Shown one piece after another: positions 1 through 10,910 of a DNA stretch of 64,000 nucleotides. The notes below the pieces were generated by a model. The model was not told the DNA's origin. It searched no databases and worked only from the letters and a program-made list of their open reading frames with translations. The translations under genes and the position numbers were made by a program. The stretch is from Toxonevra muliebris (taxonomy: Eukaryota > Arthropoda > Insecta > Diptera > Pallopteridae), in contig OY829326.1 in assembly GCA_963691655.1 (NCBI GenBank), positions 42,311,989 to 42,375,988 of the forward strand, in the 5' to 3' direction. The first letter of the stretch is position 1, and the number at the start of each line of letters is the position of its first letter.

Positions 1-562
1 GACGTATTCAACACATCATTTTGTATTAGATGAAGAACACGCCCAGGGGTGCCAACTATGGCTTTTGCGGTCTGCAACCGTTTCCGATCGTCCGCCACAT
101 CAAGGCCCCCAATAACGCAAACTGCACGAAAACCGGGACAGCAACATCCTATCTGATTCAATACGCCTTCAATTTGTACCGCAATCTCACGTGTTGGTGC
201 CAAAATCAACGACTGTGGTTCGAGAACATTGCTACGATATGCTTCCAAAACGATAGTTGCAAAGATTAGTGTCTTTCCTGTACCCGATTTCGATTGCACC
301 AGCAAGTCTAAAATGAATATGGGATTTGAAATGAAATATTAATTGTTATAAATAACTGTATCGCTATATGCTTACCTAATCCCGATCTGCCTACTGGAAT
401 GGCAGTAGCCTGAATAACGGTAGGATACACGAAGTTGCACTTCTGTAACCCCTTGCGTACACCATCCGACAAGGGCATTTTGCTAAATGGTGTAACTTCC
501 TTAAGACGCACATCATCCGTACGTTGTTTGCCTCCCAAACTGTGTGCAATAGCACCTTCCAT
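1..562 (-). CDS. Gem3: DEAD-box RNA helicase, Gemin3/DDX20-like, 5' part (partial)
   Basis: Two exons of a DEAD-box helicase are visible; the gene continues past base 1. Exon 1 is 562-376, the 68-bp intron 375-308 has a GTAAG donor and a TTTTAG acceptor, and exon 2 runs from 307 to the window edge. Splicing joins the frame exactly as GLDLLVQ. About 164 residues are seen: Q-motif with Gln51, Walker A SKSGTGKT (68-75), APTREIAVQ (99-107), GG (129-130) and TPGR (149-152). The DEAD box and helicase C domain lie outside the window. The spacing and wording of these motifs resemble Gemin3/DDX20, the helicase of the SMN complex that assembles spliceosomal snRNPs. The start is the first ATG of the open frame and begins MEGAIAHSLGG. 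The family call is firm; the Gemin3 assignment is likely but based on recall of the family. Confidence 0.82.
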
Positions 563-3500
563 TTTATTACAGTGGGATTTGTTTTTAACTTTAAATTAAA
601 TTGGTCTTTTTACACACTGTTACTTTTCTCAAAACAAACGCGTTCTACTTGCTAAATACACAACAATAACAAATTTTACTACCAACAGAGTTGCATTTAT
701 ATGGTTAATACCGGTACACTGAAAAATTAAAATATGGAAAAAATTATGTTATGTGATGAAGTTTTCAAAAGAGTTTCCACAGAACTTGATTGGGTTTTCG
801 TTGACGTTCATTACTGAAATTTAATTTATATATTCAGTTTTGAAAGTTTTTAATTTTAATTAGTTTAGTTTGCGGATTTGTTTCTCCTTAGTATATTTGA
901 GTATGGATGAAAAATGTGTAATAGCCTAGCACACGGAAACCAAATTGAGCATTTCCGACACTCAATTTGGAATTGAGGTCATTCACTCGAAGTTTTTCTT
1001 CTTCTTTCATTTGGCAATTCAAATTTATTGTTCATAAAAGGCCTAATAGAAGTGAAATTATTTTAAATTGTTTTAATATATATGATATACGAAATATGCA
1101 GATATAGATCTTTAATACGCCCACGATTGATTTGGGGAAAGGTACAAACGTACGTACATTTCTTTCTCCATTTAAAATAAATAAATACCTATTCACACGG
1201 AACCCAAATTGAATAATTTCGGATTCTTTCTCAATTTTAGCCGAAATTGAGTTGAATTTCTTCGATTTCGTTATATAAATAAATGTTGCCTGCTCAATTT
1301 AATTGAAATCGTTCTGAAATCCGTTTGTAACTCTATTAGTCGATAACAATTAAAAAAAACAAGAAAAAAAACAATTAAAAAATTATTAATATATTATAAA
1401 TTATATAAAACACTATTAGAAAAACAACAGTTAAATATAAACAATTGTATTTATTAGGGAAATAATAAAAATAAAGTATGCTTCCAGGGTTCTATTTTTA
1501 ATATCAATAATAAAGCATACAGTGCACTCGCGATAAAGTGAACTAATAAAAACTGACAGGTGTACATGTTTTCGGATATGTTCACATTTGCGAAGACCAA
1601 AATTCAAGACATAGAGGATTCTAATAACCATCATTTCAGCCAAACATTAGGCCTGTTTACGTACTTTCCCAGTAAACACTTTCAGCGAGAGAGTAAAAGA
1701 AAGATTGAGAACAGAAAACTCGCAAAGAAGCAAATAACAGAAAAAGTACGTGAACAGAAAACTAGTAGAAACTTGCAAGTAAACATATGATCGGTAATTA
1801 TAATTTGTTGAAATCATTTCTTGGGGCACACCAGTATTAACAAATACTTAAATCTTGCACAACATCACTAATACTTATTTTTCCACTAATTTTTATATAA
1901 AAAAACCACAGTAAATTCAGTGGAATTAACAAAACACACTTTTTGATGCTGTTTAGATTTTTGACAGTTAATTTTTTTTGGCAGCCGAAAATTCTTGCAA
2001 GTAAAAATTTTACGAAACCTACTTTTTCCTCTCTCACTTTTTTACGCTCTCGCTTTTCTCTCTCGTTGCAAGTTTTTTGAGTAGGTGAACACTTTGCTGG
2101 TAGAAACTTACAACAATTTGTAACAATTTCTTGTGCATGCATAGATCTATCATCATCTTCAAAGGCAGGCGCAGAGACTGACTTAGCCAGATTTCTGAGA
2201 ATTATATTGCCATTCATGTTTAAAATCGAAATACATTTGAACATTAGTATTGTGTATTGAAAAAATCTGTTATATTTTTCTGTTACATCTATTGTACATT
2301 TTGTTCAACAATAATACGAATACTTATGTAATTTGTATACTAAGCAAAGACATTTCTCATTATTAACTATTTCATACCCAATGTTGCGTTTATGCAACAT
2401 TCAATTGTATGTGGCATAAATAAGGTGTTTAATAAATTTCACTATTAACTTTACTTGTATTCGATTCTTTTAGGTATTCTTCACGTTTACTGATTACCGA
2501 ACATTTAAAATTTCTTGCTTAACTCATTTTTTAAGGTCTTTGAAGTCGAACAAAAAAACTAAGGGCACCAATTTCTGGTAAAATCTTTTGCACTATTTAT
2601 TGAAAAAAAAAAAAAAAGACGCGTTTAATTATTACTAAGCTGAAATTTTTTATCAAATACATTTATAAAAGATAAGAGAATATGAAAATATAAAAATGGA
2701 AGAATCGGGTTATCCGCTGGCAAATAAAATAATATAGAAGCATAAAATTTGATGTCATGATTGTGGAAGACCTAAGTAACCATAATTTCAAAACAAAAGC
2801 TTTTCATTAAAATTTGGACATCAAAATATTTCGGAACTATTTTTTTTTAATATTATACTTTTTACATGTTGTCTATTTCAAAAATTGTAAAAAAAAGTGC
2901 TTTACCTTTTAAAGCAACAGTACAAAGGCTTCAATACAATAATGACAAGTTTTACACGAAATTTTCTTTGAAAGTAGTAGAATTTAAAATAATTTTGCGA
3001 GAAAGGTTCAAGCACAGTAAAGCTTAATTTCAAATTAATGTAATTAATTACTGTACTGTACAGGGCTCAAAATTACAGTGCAATACAATAATTACTGAAT
3101 GTGCAGCATCACTACGTGGGGTTCGAAAGTTAAGTTTAACAGTCACTTTATTTACAAAAAAAAAAAATAATAAAAATACGGTATGCTTCTAGGGTCATGT
3201 TTTCAATAATATACATAAATAACTATTCACAAAAATATCCCTATTCCTTCCACACTATTTAAGAATAGGTTAATTACATCCTGCGTATTAATTTGATACG
3301 ACTTATCTACTGATATATCACTTTTTAATAAAGTAACTCATACAATAAAATCAAATGCAAAATCGATCATTTATGCTATATATTCCAGGGATCTGGATAC
3401 GCATAACGGATGATACGGATTCGAAATAAATGAGAAAAATAATTACTAATTTATCTGAACCTGTTTATCATGCAATGCTCGCTGCTTTAATTATACTATT

Positions 3501-4134
3501 TCAATTAACTTTAATGTTTTGCTTTTAAACCTCTTTTAGTTAGTTAATTAGTCTGTAAGAACTTTAAATTCATAGACTAAGTAAATAAATAACTTATTGA
3601 AAAACTAAAAAAAATATATCATATATCAAAAAAAAAAACATCATCGCTCGTGAGTGCCGGAATATGTTTAAATTACTAAACATAAACTTATTGTTATATA
3701 TGTGATTTTGTTCTAAGCGCTAAAGGCTCCACCAAATTGAATACTAGACAAAAGGGCTGCGTGGTCAAAGAAGAATAAAGATCATGGCCATAAGCAATCA
3801 CGCAGTGCAAATCTATCAAGTGATTTCATACATTTTTATTCTTGGTTTGAAAATTGTATTTTATACGTAAAATCTATATTATCTGATAAAATTTGTATTT
3901 TTTCACCACGTGATTATAATTATATCTAATATTTTTTGTTCAATTATTCAATATATAAAAATAGAGCGTTATAAAACAACAACAACTACAAAATATAATT
4001 TCAGTTGTAATTAATTTTTAATTGCAGCTTTGAAAAGTTACATTTTTAACCGAAATAAAGTAACTTTATTCATGTATTGTTTTGGAAATATAGCTCATTC
4101 GATATTGATATTTTTAATCAAAAACAAATAAATA
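563..4134. other. Intergenic region with decayed repeats
   Basis: AT-rich DNA between the helicase gene and the DUF1091 gene; no supportable gene. The first part probably holds the helicase promoter and 5' UTR, but no TATA box or DRE is clear. At 1518 a TA dinucleotide is followed by CAGTGCACTCGCGATAAAG, which looks like the left terminal repeat of a pogo-type DNA transposon; I found no matching right end. The stretches at 1470-1510 and 3175-3215 are similar to each other (both contain 'gtatgctt' then 'agggt'), a weak dispersed repeat. Purine-rich and pyrimidine-rich runs at 1680-1760 and 2020-2080 create open frames that do not look like proteins. Confidence 0.5.
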
Positions 4135-5074
4135 ATGTTAAAACTTTACTTCACCAATTGTTTTATATTTCTTCCACTGCTGGGTACTTGTTGGACTATT
4201 ACCCTCTTGAACAATTATGTAAAATATACAGATATTAAGTGCCAGACTCTTAATTCGCGGTTAGCAGATTTTGAACAGTGTTATGTTGAACAACATGTAA
4301 ACAGTTCCAAAGTCATATTTCTAGCGAATCTATATCAGAAACCAGTAATCAAAGCCCATGTAAGCTATATTGAAATAGAAAGATTTATCTGTACCATAAA
4401 AAAAAGATAATGGATCGTGTGAATAAAAAAAGTAAAAGTTTATAGTTCGCTTTTTTTAAAAAAAATTTCCAATTTCTATGAATAAAAATTACCGAATCTA
4501 TATTTTTGAAACTGAAACATTAAAATGTACATTAGATATATAAAAACCTATGAATTTATTAATGTTTATTCATAGAATTCGGAAGGTTTTCTTAAAAAAA
4601 AACGAAGTATAAGCTTTTACTTTTATTTATTCACACGGCTCAATGAAATATTTCTTAAAAAATTTTATAAATCGCATATAGGTCCATGTAGAGCTATTTC
4701 GCCGACGAACTGGGTATGGCTATTTTCCATATATCGTCAATATGACATTTGATTGGTGCAATTTTGTTGAGAAACGGAATATCATCCTAATGGACAGCAT
4801 TTTCAGTTTGATCGCAGAATTTACCAACTTAAACACGAAGTGTCCTGTAAATGTTAAGTTTTCATTAAATCTTTATGTAGGTGGCTAGATTAAACTTTTT
4901 CTTTTCTTTTTTCACTTGCAGCAAGATAAATTCTTTATGAACATAACGCTCCCCAAAAATAGAGGATTCATTTTGCCTTTCCAATTTCCATCTGGTGATT
5001 ATCGTATAGATGTTTATGTTACTGGAAACAAAGACATCAAAATGAATGTCATTTCATTTTTACTAATTGATTAG
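4135..5074 (+). CDS. Secreted DUF1091 (DM8) family protein, three exons
   Basis: I assemble three coding exons, 4135-4359, 4682-4852 and 4922-5074, into a 182-residue protein. All introns fall between codons; donors are GTAAGC and GTTAAG, acceptors ATATAG and TTGCAG. The N-terminus is a hydrophobic signal peptide (about residues 1-22). The body has the DUF1091 pattern: YTDIKCQTLN, ADFEQCYV, then 'RRTGYGYFPYIVNMTFDWCNF', a conserved CP near residue 130 and a C-terminal 'LPFQFPSGDYRIDVYV'. This family is greatly expanded in flies; most members are small secreted proteins of unknown role and are distantly related to ML-like lipid- or pheromone-binding proteins. The donor of intron 2 could also be the GTAAAT six bases earlier; I chose GTTAAG because it restores the usual CPxN spacing. 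A single copy is seen here, although the family often occurs in clusters. Confidence 0.85.
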
Positions 5075-6133
5075 TAATGTTGCATTATACGTTTGCTCTT
5101 CAATGGTTTTTAAAAATTGTAATCAAATACAGAAATCTAGTTAATTAATTAATTAATAATCATAATGGAAAAACAGTTCAACTAGAGCTGAATTTTGTAC
5201 ATTTTTGTTTTTTTTTGGCTCTGAAAATCTGTTTCCAATAGCATTAGGCCTACTTAATAATACTGCCAAGGCGATTTGCTACTTTAGGTTAAATAAGCGA
5301 TTTTTTTCAAGATCAAAGTCTGCAATATATGTCATATAGTTTAATTCGCTTAACTCATTAACTATAACGAATTTCGTATTGGGGTTTTCGACGGAGCTGT
5401 TTCTCTAAAATAGGGCTACAATATTGCAGAGCATTGAAGCAGCAAAAAGTTAATACAGGGTGAGGAATTTAAGACTATACGCCGGACACCGCAGGTTTTG
5501 TATCATTTCTTTTAAACCGTGAGGAAATTCGCTTAAGTGAAAACAATGAAAATATTTCCCTTTTACCTGGGTCTCTCGAGTAGAATGTTGGGTGAGGAAA
5601 TTACTGGAAATTATTGCTTAATTCACAGTGGGGCGAATCATCCAGTGATCAATACGCGAGTATGAAATCATCCCTAAGTGCCTGGTTATATTGGTGCTCA
5701 GTGTTCGGCGAACACAAAACATTTTCTCCTGTGGTCGGTCAAGGGGGTTACATTCAGTCCGTTGCAGAGTTGCTTTTTGTCAAAATATACTCGTTTTTTA
5801 ATACTATTTCGTATTTTTCACTAATACTGTCACACTTTTTTCATTGGCAGAGTCACTGGCAAGCATATTTCGATGCCAATGAATTCTGCAAATGATTTGA
5901 CATAAGCTGGCAATATTTGATGTTTCTGCAAATTTGTGAGAAAACAAAAACAAAGTAGAGCAGAGCGAGAAAATTGTTAGAAATGAAGTGCATGACCTTT
6001 TGTTGAAAATGAATTGGCATGATAATTGGCAGGACGCCTACGTCTCAAAGACAATTTTTCTGTTTTTTGACAGATAATATATTCTCAATTGGCCTGCCAG
6101 CACTGACAGGTGTAGTCGCAGTGTAAAATAACT
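5075..6133. other. Intergenic region, no gene seen
   Basis: AT-rich sequence after the DUF1091 stop. I see no coding exon. A short match to the dispersed repeat described at 6865-6990 ('gttcggcgaacacaaa') occurs at 5701-5716, so part of this interval is probably old repeat. Confidence 0.4.
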
Positions 6134-6843
6134 CATTGGTTGCATACAGAAGGTACAGCTGTTGCGCAACTGTGGCTTGCGTGTCTTCTGAATGGGTTAT
6201 TGTGAATTTCTGCTCCGCAGAGCTGTTAGCATTTCAACGCCATTTTTCCATCATATTATATTTTTGCTCTTTCGGGCCAACATGTTGTCTCAAACGACCA
6301 GCGCCGTCTATTTTTATTTATCGGCGGTTTGGCGATTTTTAGACGGTGGCTGGTAGCCGATATTTTTTTTGGAATATAATATTTTAAACAATCGTATTAT
6401 AATCAAATTTATCTGTTTAATGTTATTCAATTCGTATTATATAGTTTGTCGTTCGATTGTACAGTGAGTACGGCTTAGACGATAAATTACGGCCGGTAGC
6501 AAGTAAAAACAAAGCGGTGGCGCGAAGTTGACTGTAAGCCGCACGGCGCAGGCTTCTGGCTTATAATTAAAAAAAAATATCTACAAGAAAACATACATGA
6601 TGTCTGCCGAAGATACAGTTTCAATGCAATATACAATTGGCGAGTGTATTTAATAATAGATATCTTTTATTATTTTTGTCTTTGATAAAATTAAAATTTT
6701 TTCACTTTTTTGTTTCTCAAAAAATAAAACAGCTTCCTCTCAAAAATTTGGCATTCAGAAGACCCAAAATGTATATACGTAGCAGAAGCGAATTTACTCT
6801 CAACATGTTGAGCCTCCGGTGTGTCTTCTGAATGCAACCAATG
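6134..6843. repeat. Inverted-repeat element of about 710 bp (unclassified MITE/foldback)
   Basis: The ends are inverted copies of a 19-bp sequence, CATTGGTTGCATnCAGAAG, at 6134-6152 and 6825-6843, with one mismatch. Inner partial copies of the same motif occur at about 6180-6195 and 6747-6760, so the ends have subterminal repeats. I found no convincing target-site duplication and no transposase. It is probably a non-autonomous DNA transposon; the superfamily is not clear. Confidence 0.55.
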
Positions 6844-6864
6844 CCACTCTGAATACTCGGCGCG

Positions 6865-6990
6865 CTCGGTGTACAATACACCGAGCATATCGTGTACGAT
6901 GTGAGAGTGAGTAAAGATTCTCTCTTTGTGTTCGGTGCAACAACAATTTCATGGTGTTCACCGAGCATACTCCCAATATAACCACGGCCT
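6865..6990. repeat. Dispersed repeat, copy A (the CTCGGTG repeat)
   Basis: This 126-bp stretch is present in inverted orientation near 20456-21505, where it is split by a hAT insertion. Shared blocks include 'tttgtgttcggtgcaacaac', 'ttcatggtgttcaccgagca' and 'tgctcggtgta'. Short self-complementary pieces (GCTCGGTGTA / TACACCGAGC) suggest hairpin structure. Copy A still holds the unbroken target 'gagtatgctcggtgaac' on the minus strand, which shows what copy B looked like before its insertion. It may be part of a larger mobile element. Confidence 0.75.
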
Positions 6991-7482
6991 AATTGTTTGG
7001 TTTCTAATCTACTGCATTTTATCACTCAGAGTTCCAGGCCGACAACAACATTTTTAAAACGCCTCTGTAAACCAATTGGTAGAAAAATAAAGTTTCCATC
7101 CATGACGCGAATATGCATTTTAGAATGAGAAGAGAGATTTAGATTTGACCAGCATGGTAAGCAAATTCTTTGGTTTTCATTACAAAATCATGGGGTCTAA
7201 CCAGTGTTACATTGTTATTCACAATCATTCATTTTTAGAAGCAAAATAATACACTTTTGATGAAAAAAGCGAAATTTTCATTTCAAATTGCTCCGAGTAG
7301 AAAAAATTAAAAAATTTAAAATATAACTAATCTGATATAAAGTTATAAATAAAAATGGACGTAGGAATTAAACGTTATCAACAAGTGTATTAGCGATAGA
7401 GATCATATGAATGCCATTGAAAAGTTCTTACGACTATTAACATTCTTAATTTTCTATTAGACCAATTTATGTATTGTTAACG

Positions 7483-7818
7483 AGATTATAATGACAGGCT
7501 TTTTGGTCGAAATTTTCATACGCAAATAGTTAACTATTTCATACTTTTTTCCCAACGTTTCGGCGCAAATTTTAGGCCTTCTTCAGGGGATTTTTATTTA
7601 TTTATAGTAAATACTATTTGTAAAACATTCAGTCAAGTAGTTAAATTAAATAAAATATAGTCCTTAATTAACAAAAGACAAAAAAATACGAAAAAAAACT
7701 TTACAAAACACGTAACATTTTTTTAACGCCGCATATTATGGATATTATGGAATCCATTATGGATATTATGGAATTATGCGTATGAAAATTTCGACCAAAA
7801 AGCCTGTCATTATAATCT
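7483..7818. repeat. 336-bp element with perfect 42-bp terminal inverted repeats
   Basis: Bases 7483-7524 and 7777-7818 are exact reverse complements over 42 bp, with a core of AATGACAGGCTTTTTGGTCG. The interior has an 18-bp direct repeat, ATTATGGATATTATGGAA, at 7735-7752 and 7756-7773. On the minus strand at about 7550-7587 it carries CTGAAGAAGGCC ... GAAACGTTGG, a motif I associate with Penelope-like retroelements and similar to a hammerhead core. No coding sequence. Perfect arms imply a recent origin or gene conversion. Confidence 0.7.
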
Positions 7819-8106
7819 TATTAACATTCTGTTTTTCCTTTTTTACGTTTGGAAGTTGGAAATGCAACACTGCTTACTCCAAGCTCACATTAGCGCCGTC
7901 GATTTAATTTATCGATAACAATCGTAGAATCGCCGCTGACTTGAATCGGCTACGAAATCTACAGCGGCTTTTCTGCATTTTCATCGAAGAAAGAAGGAAA
8001 TAATCCACAGAATTGAAAACATTCTTGAAAATTATCTACAAGCAGACAGTTTAGGCTGTGGTATCTTAAGGAAATTTATTCACAAAAAAACAAACGAAAT
8101 AGCGTA
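7819..8106 (+). promoter_or_regulatory. Promoter and 5' UTR region of the UBXN1-like gene
   Basis: The interval between the inverted-repeat element and the UBXN1-like start codon is less AT-rich than its surroundings. It contains TATCGATA at 7910-7917, which matches the core of the DNA replication-related element (DRE) common in TATA-less housekeeping promoters of flies. The transcription start is inferred to lie between this site and 8106; no TATA box is evident. Confidence 0.5.
7910..7917. promoter_or_regulatory. DRE core motif TATCGATA
   Basis: An exact palindromic TATCGATA lies 190 bp before the UBXN1-like start codon. In Drosophila this is the DREF binding core of housekeeping promoters. 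The position fits, but one 8-bp motif may be chance. Confidence 0.45.
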
Positions 8107-9136
8107 ATGGGTGATGTACAGAAGTTACTGGAAATGGGTTTTACTGAAGCTAAAGCGTAAGTATTGAATTCCTTTATGCAAAATATTTGGAAGTTGTGTA
8201 TATAATTGCAAACGTAATACAAATTTTAGTGAATATGCTTTGAAAATTACGAACAGTAATCTGGAGGCAGCAATGGAATGGCTGTTGGCGCATGCTGATG
8301 AAGAACTACCCACTGAAATCGTGGCTGGTCAAACGGTAGCTGGTGATCCTGGTGCATCTGGTGCCTTTCCGACATCTACAGATGGCGTAACTGCAACAGC
8401 AAAGTCATTAAAATGTGAAGACTGCGGCAAATTGTGTACAGATCAAGCGGAAGTAGAATTCCATGCGGCAAAAACTGGACACAGTAACTTCTCTGAATCG
8501 ACTGAGGAGAAGAAGCCTCTTACTGCCGAAGAAAAAAAAGTGCAACTAGCATTGATTGAAGAGAAACTAAAGCAAAAGCGGCTCGAGCGGGAAGAACGCG
8601 AAAAAGCAGAAGCCCAGGAAAGAGAAAAGAACCGCATAAAATCTGGCAAAGATATGACAGAAGCACGAAAGCGCATGGAAGAGCTCGAGATGGCTAAAAT
8701 AATAGAACAGCGTAAGCGTGAAAAGGCTGAAGAGAAGGCAGCACGTGATCGTGTACGTGCTCAGATCGAAGCTGATAAACAGGCTAGAAAAGCCCGTGAT
8801 CAAAACTCAACTGCCGAAGTATCAGTAAGCTCTACTACGACAACGGTACCCGCGCCACCAACAGGTGTAAAATCGCCACCCAAAGACTATACGCAAACCC
8901 GTATTCAAGTGCGCCTGCAAGACGGCTCAACACTCACAGAAACATTCAATGTGAAGGAACAATTGTCAGCAGTGCGGGTGTTTATTCAAATGAAAACCGG
9001 AAACGATTCGCCCTTCGGGCTAATGACAACTTTTCCGCGAAAAATCTTTACAGATGAGGACTTTGAAAAACCACTGGACGTTTTGGGCTTGGTGCCATCT
9101 GCCGTCGTAACAATGACCAAATCGCCTGTGGCGTAA
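8107..9136 (+). CDS. UBXN1: UBX domain-containing protein 1 homologue (UBXN1/SAKS1-like)
   Basis: Two exons, 8107-8156 and 8230-9136, are joined across a 73-bp intron (GTAAGT donor, TTTTAG acceptor) and encode 318 residues. An N-terminal UBA domain (1-42, MGDVQKLLEMGF ... AAMEWLLAH) binds ubiquitin. A C2H2-type finger follows, with Cys79, Cys82, His95 and His101. Residues 110-206 are a charged Lys/Glu/Arg-rich coiled coil. A C-terminal UBX domain (about 236-318) carries the FPR turn (285-287) that contacts the p97/VCP ATPase. The family links ubiquitinated substrates to p97 in the cytosol and regulates protein degradation. Length and domain order are those of an intact gene, and the upstream DRE-like site fits housekeeping expression. 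The ATG is supported because it starts the UBA helix directly. Confidence 0.93.
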
Positions 9137-10189
9137 AATTTATGCGAATTTAAATATAAACACATATAGTCACCTAAAAGCCAAAAAGCTGTACCAACAC
9201 TTTGTTTACAGGAGAACCGAAAAACGAAAAATAACGTCATTTGTTCTAATCTTGCATAAAAAATAAGAGGGTTTTTCTTGAGTTTAAAATTTTGTGGAGA
9301 TATGTTGATATGCATCAAAGACTTTATATTTCTTTCCCCTTTTTTTTTTTGCTACGGCGTTTTGGCTTTTAAGTGGCGATATATCAGTAACTAACTATTT
9401 ATACTTAGATATGTATATGGTGTTTGTAATTTGATATAAATATTTACATGTATTTCAATATCTAGTACATATTTGATATTTTAATGATAAATGGTTAGGA
9501 TTAATTAACATTGATCGTTTGGATGAAACACCAAATGGTATTTTGATATTTCTCTTGAACTTGGTATTCTGCCTTAGTTTTCCTAAACTAATATTTAAAT
9601 ATAGAAATATATTAATACGTAATTACGTCACTGTACTTTTCATTACATTTTTGTTGTTGTCTAAGATGTACATTTTAATACCATTCTCTATTTAGTGTTA
9701 CAAAGAGACGGTCAAGGTTAATACAAAGTACATACAATTGCGTAGGTAGATTTATTTTACAAAAAATGCAGCAGCAATTTTCGCTATGTTGTAAATATTC
9801 TCTAGTAAACACTATCAGGAATATACTTTGTATTGAAGGTAGATTATTTTTTCACGTACCCTTAACTGTACATACTTTCGTTTTTTAGCTTAAAAACGTA
9901 GCAAGGATGAAAATAAGTGTGATAAAAATGAAGAAATAAAAATGGTACCTATATCTGGGCCACATATTTTGTGTAGATATACCAATGAAAAAAATGATTA
10001 TGTACCATTTTCTGTGTTTCCAAAAACACATGCACATTTGAAAATTTTCCAGATTTTCAACCACCATTTCCAACTAAGAACATAGTATTAAACGGAAAGT
10101 TCGAAATCCTGAATTGAACTTTTTTAGAAAAGAAATATATACTTTTGATCAGAATTTACTTTATGATTAACTGTAGGGTTACATTTGTT
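9137..10189. other. 3' UTR of the UBXN1-like gene and intergenic DNA
   Basis: AT-rich sequence with no coding potential that I can support. The 3' UTR must start at 9137, but no canonical AATAAA lies close to the stop, so the cleavage site is uncertain. Confidence 0.4.
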
Positions 10190-10910
10190 TGTGCAAAATA
10201 TATGCAGCTAATAAAAAAGAAAGTCCTACGTTTAGTATTTCGTCCAATATCCACGGGTTGTCATAACCTTTTCGCATCTTTTCGGCATGGAACCTATGAG
10301 GCTTTCAATAGGGATGTTTTCCCATTTGAGTTTTGAAACATCTAAAAGGGCACTGGATGACAACGATAACGATGCCTATGATGCTTTCCCGGTGCTGACG
10401 ACAATCGGGTTTACGGCCCGGCACCGATCCAGAAGAAATCCTGGCCAATGATTGTCAATCTTCGACTTGGAAGCAGTCGCTACAACATCAACAACATTAT
10501 GCTTTCCCATTCGAGTTTTAAACCATCGAAAAGAGCATTGAATGTGGAGAATCGTTGCCCTCTTACCCGTTGTTTGAGGGTTCCTCACAGATTTTTTATG
10601 GGATTCTTGTTATTTGGTAGAGAGGGCCACAGCCTTGAGCGAGAAAGCACCTCAGATCATAATTGAATCACCGCCATACTTTGAAGGGCTCACGACATTT
10701 TGCTTCGGCAACCGCGTGTTGGGCTTACGACAAATATGAGTTATTCCATATGACCATTAAAAAAATTCAATTTGTTTTCATCACTGAACAAAACTGTTTT
10801 CTATTTTTGAAATAGACCAATTTCAACCTTAAAATTAAATTTAAGCTTGGAAAGATTGCAAACAAATTGCAGCCTTTTTTTCTTACCCCTTATGACGATG
10901 TTTTAAAAGC
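10190..10910 (-). pseudogene. Tc1-like transposase remnant
   Basis: Read on the minus strand, broken frames give 'VLFSDENKLNFF', 'PTRG', 'GGDSIMIWGAFS' and 'NPIKNLWGTLKQRVRGQRFS', in the order found in Tc1-type transposases. The catalytic Asp of SDE is present, and the final catalytic Glu of the usual NPIEN is replaced by Lys. Several frameshifts and stops make it non-functional. A partly duplicated block (similar stretches at 10320-10360 and 10505-10550) shows internal rearrangement. Terminal repeats were not found. Confidence 0.7.

Noticed and set aside
1837..2244. 135-residue open frame on the minus strand
   Set aside because: Its middle is a translation of a pyrimidine-rich run and the rest is AT-rich; no domain, and no splice or homology support.
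1518..2400. Complete pogo-like element starting at CAGTGCACTCGCG
   Set aside because: Only the left end is visible; no inverted right end followed by TA was found.
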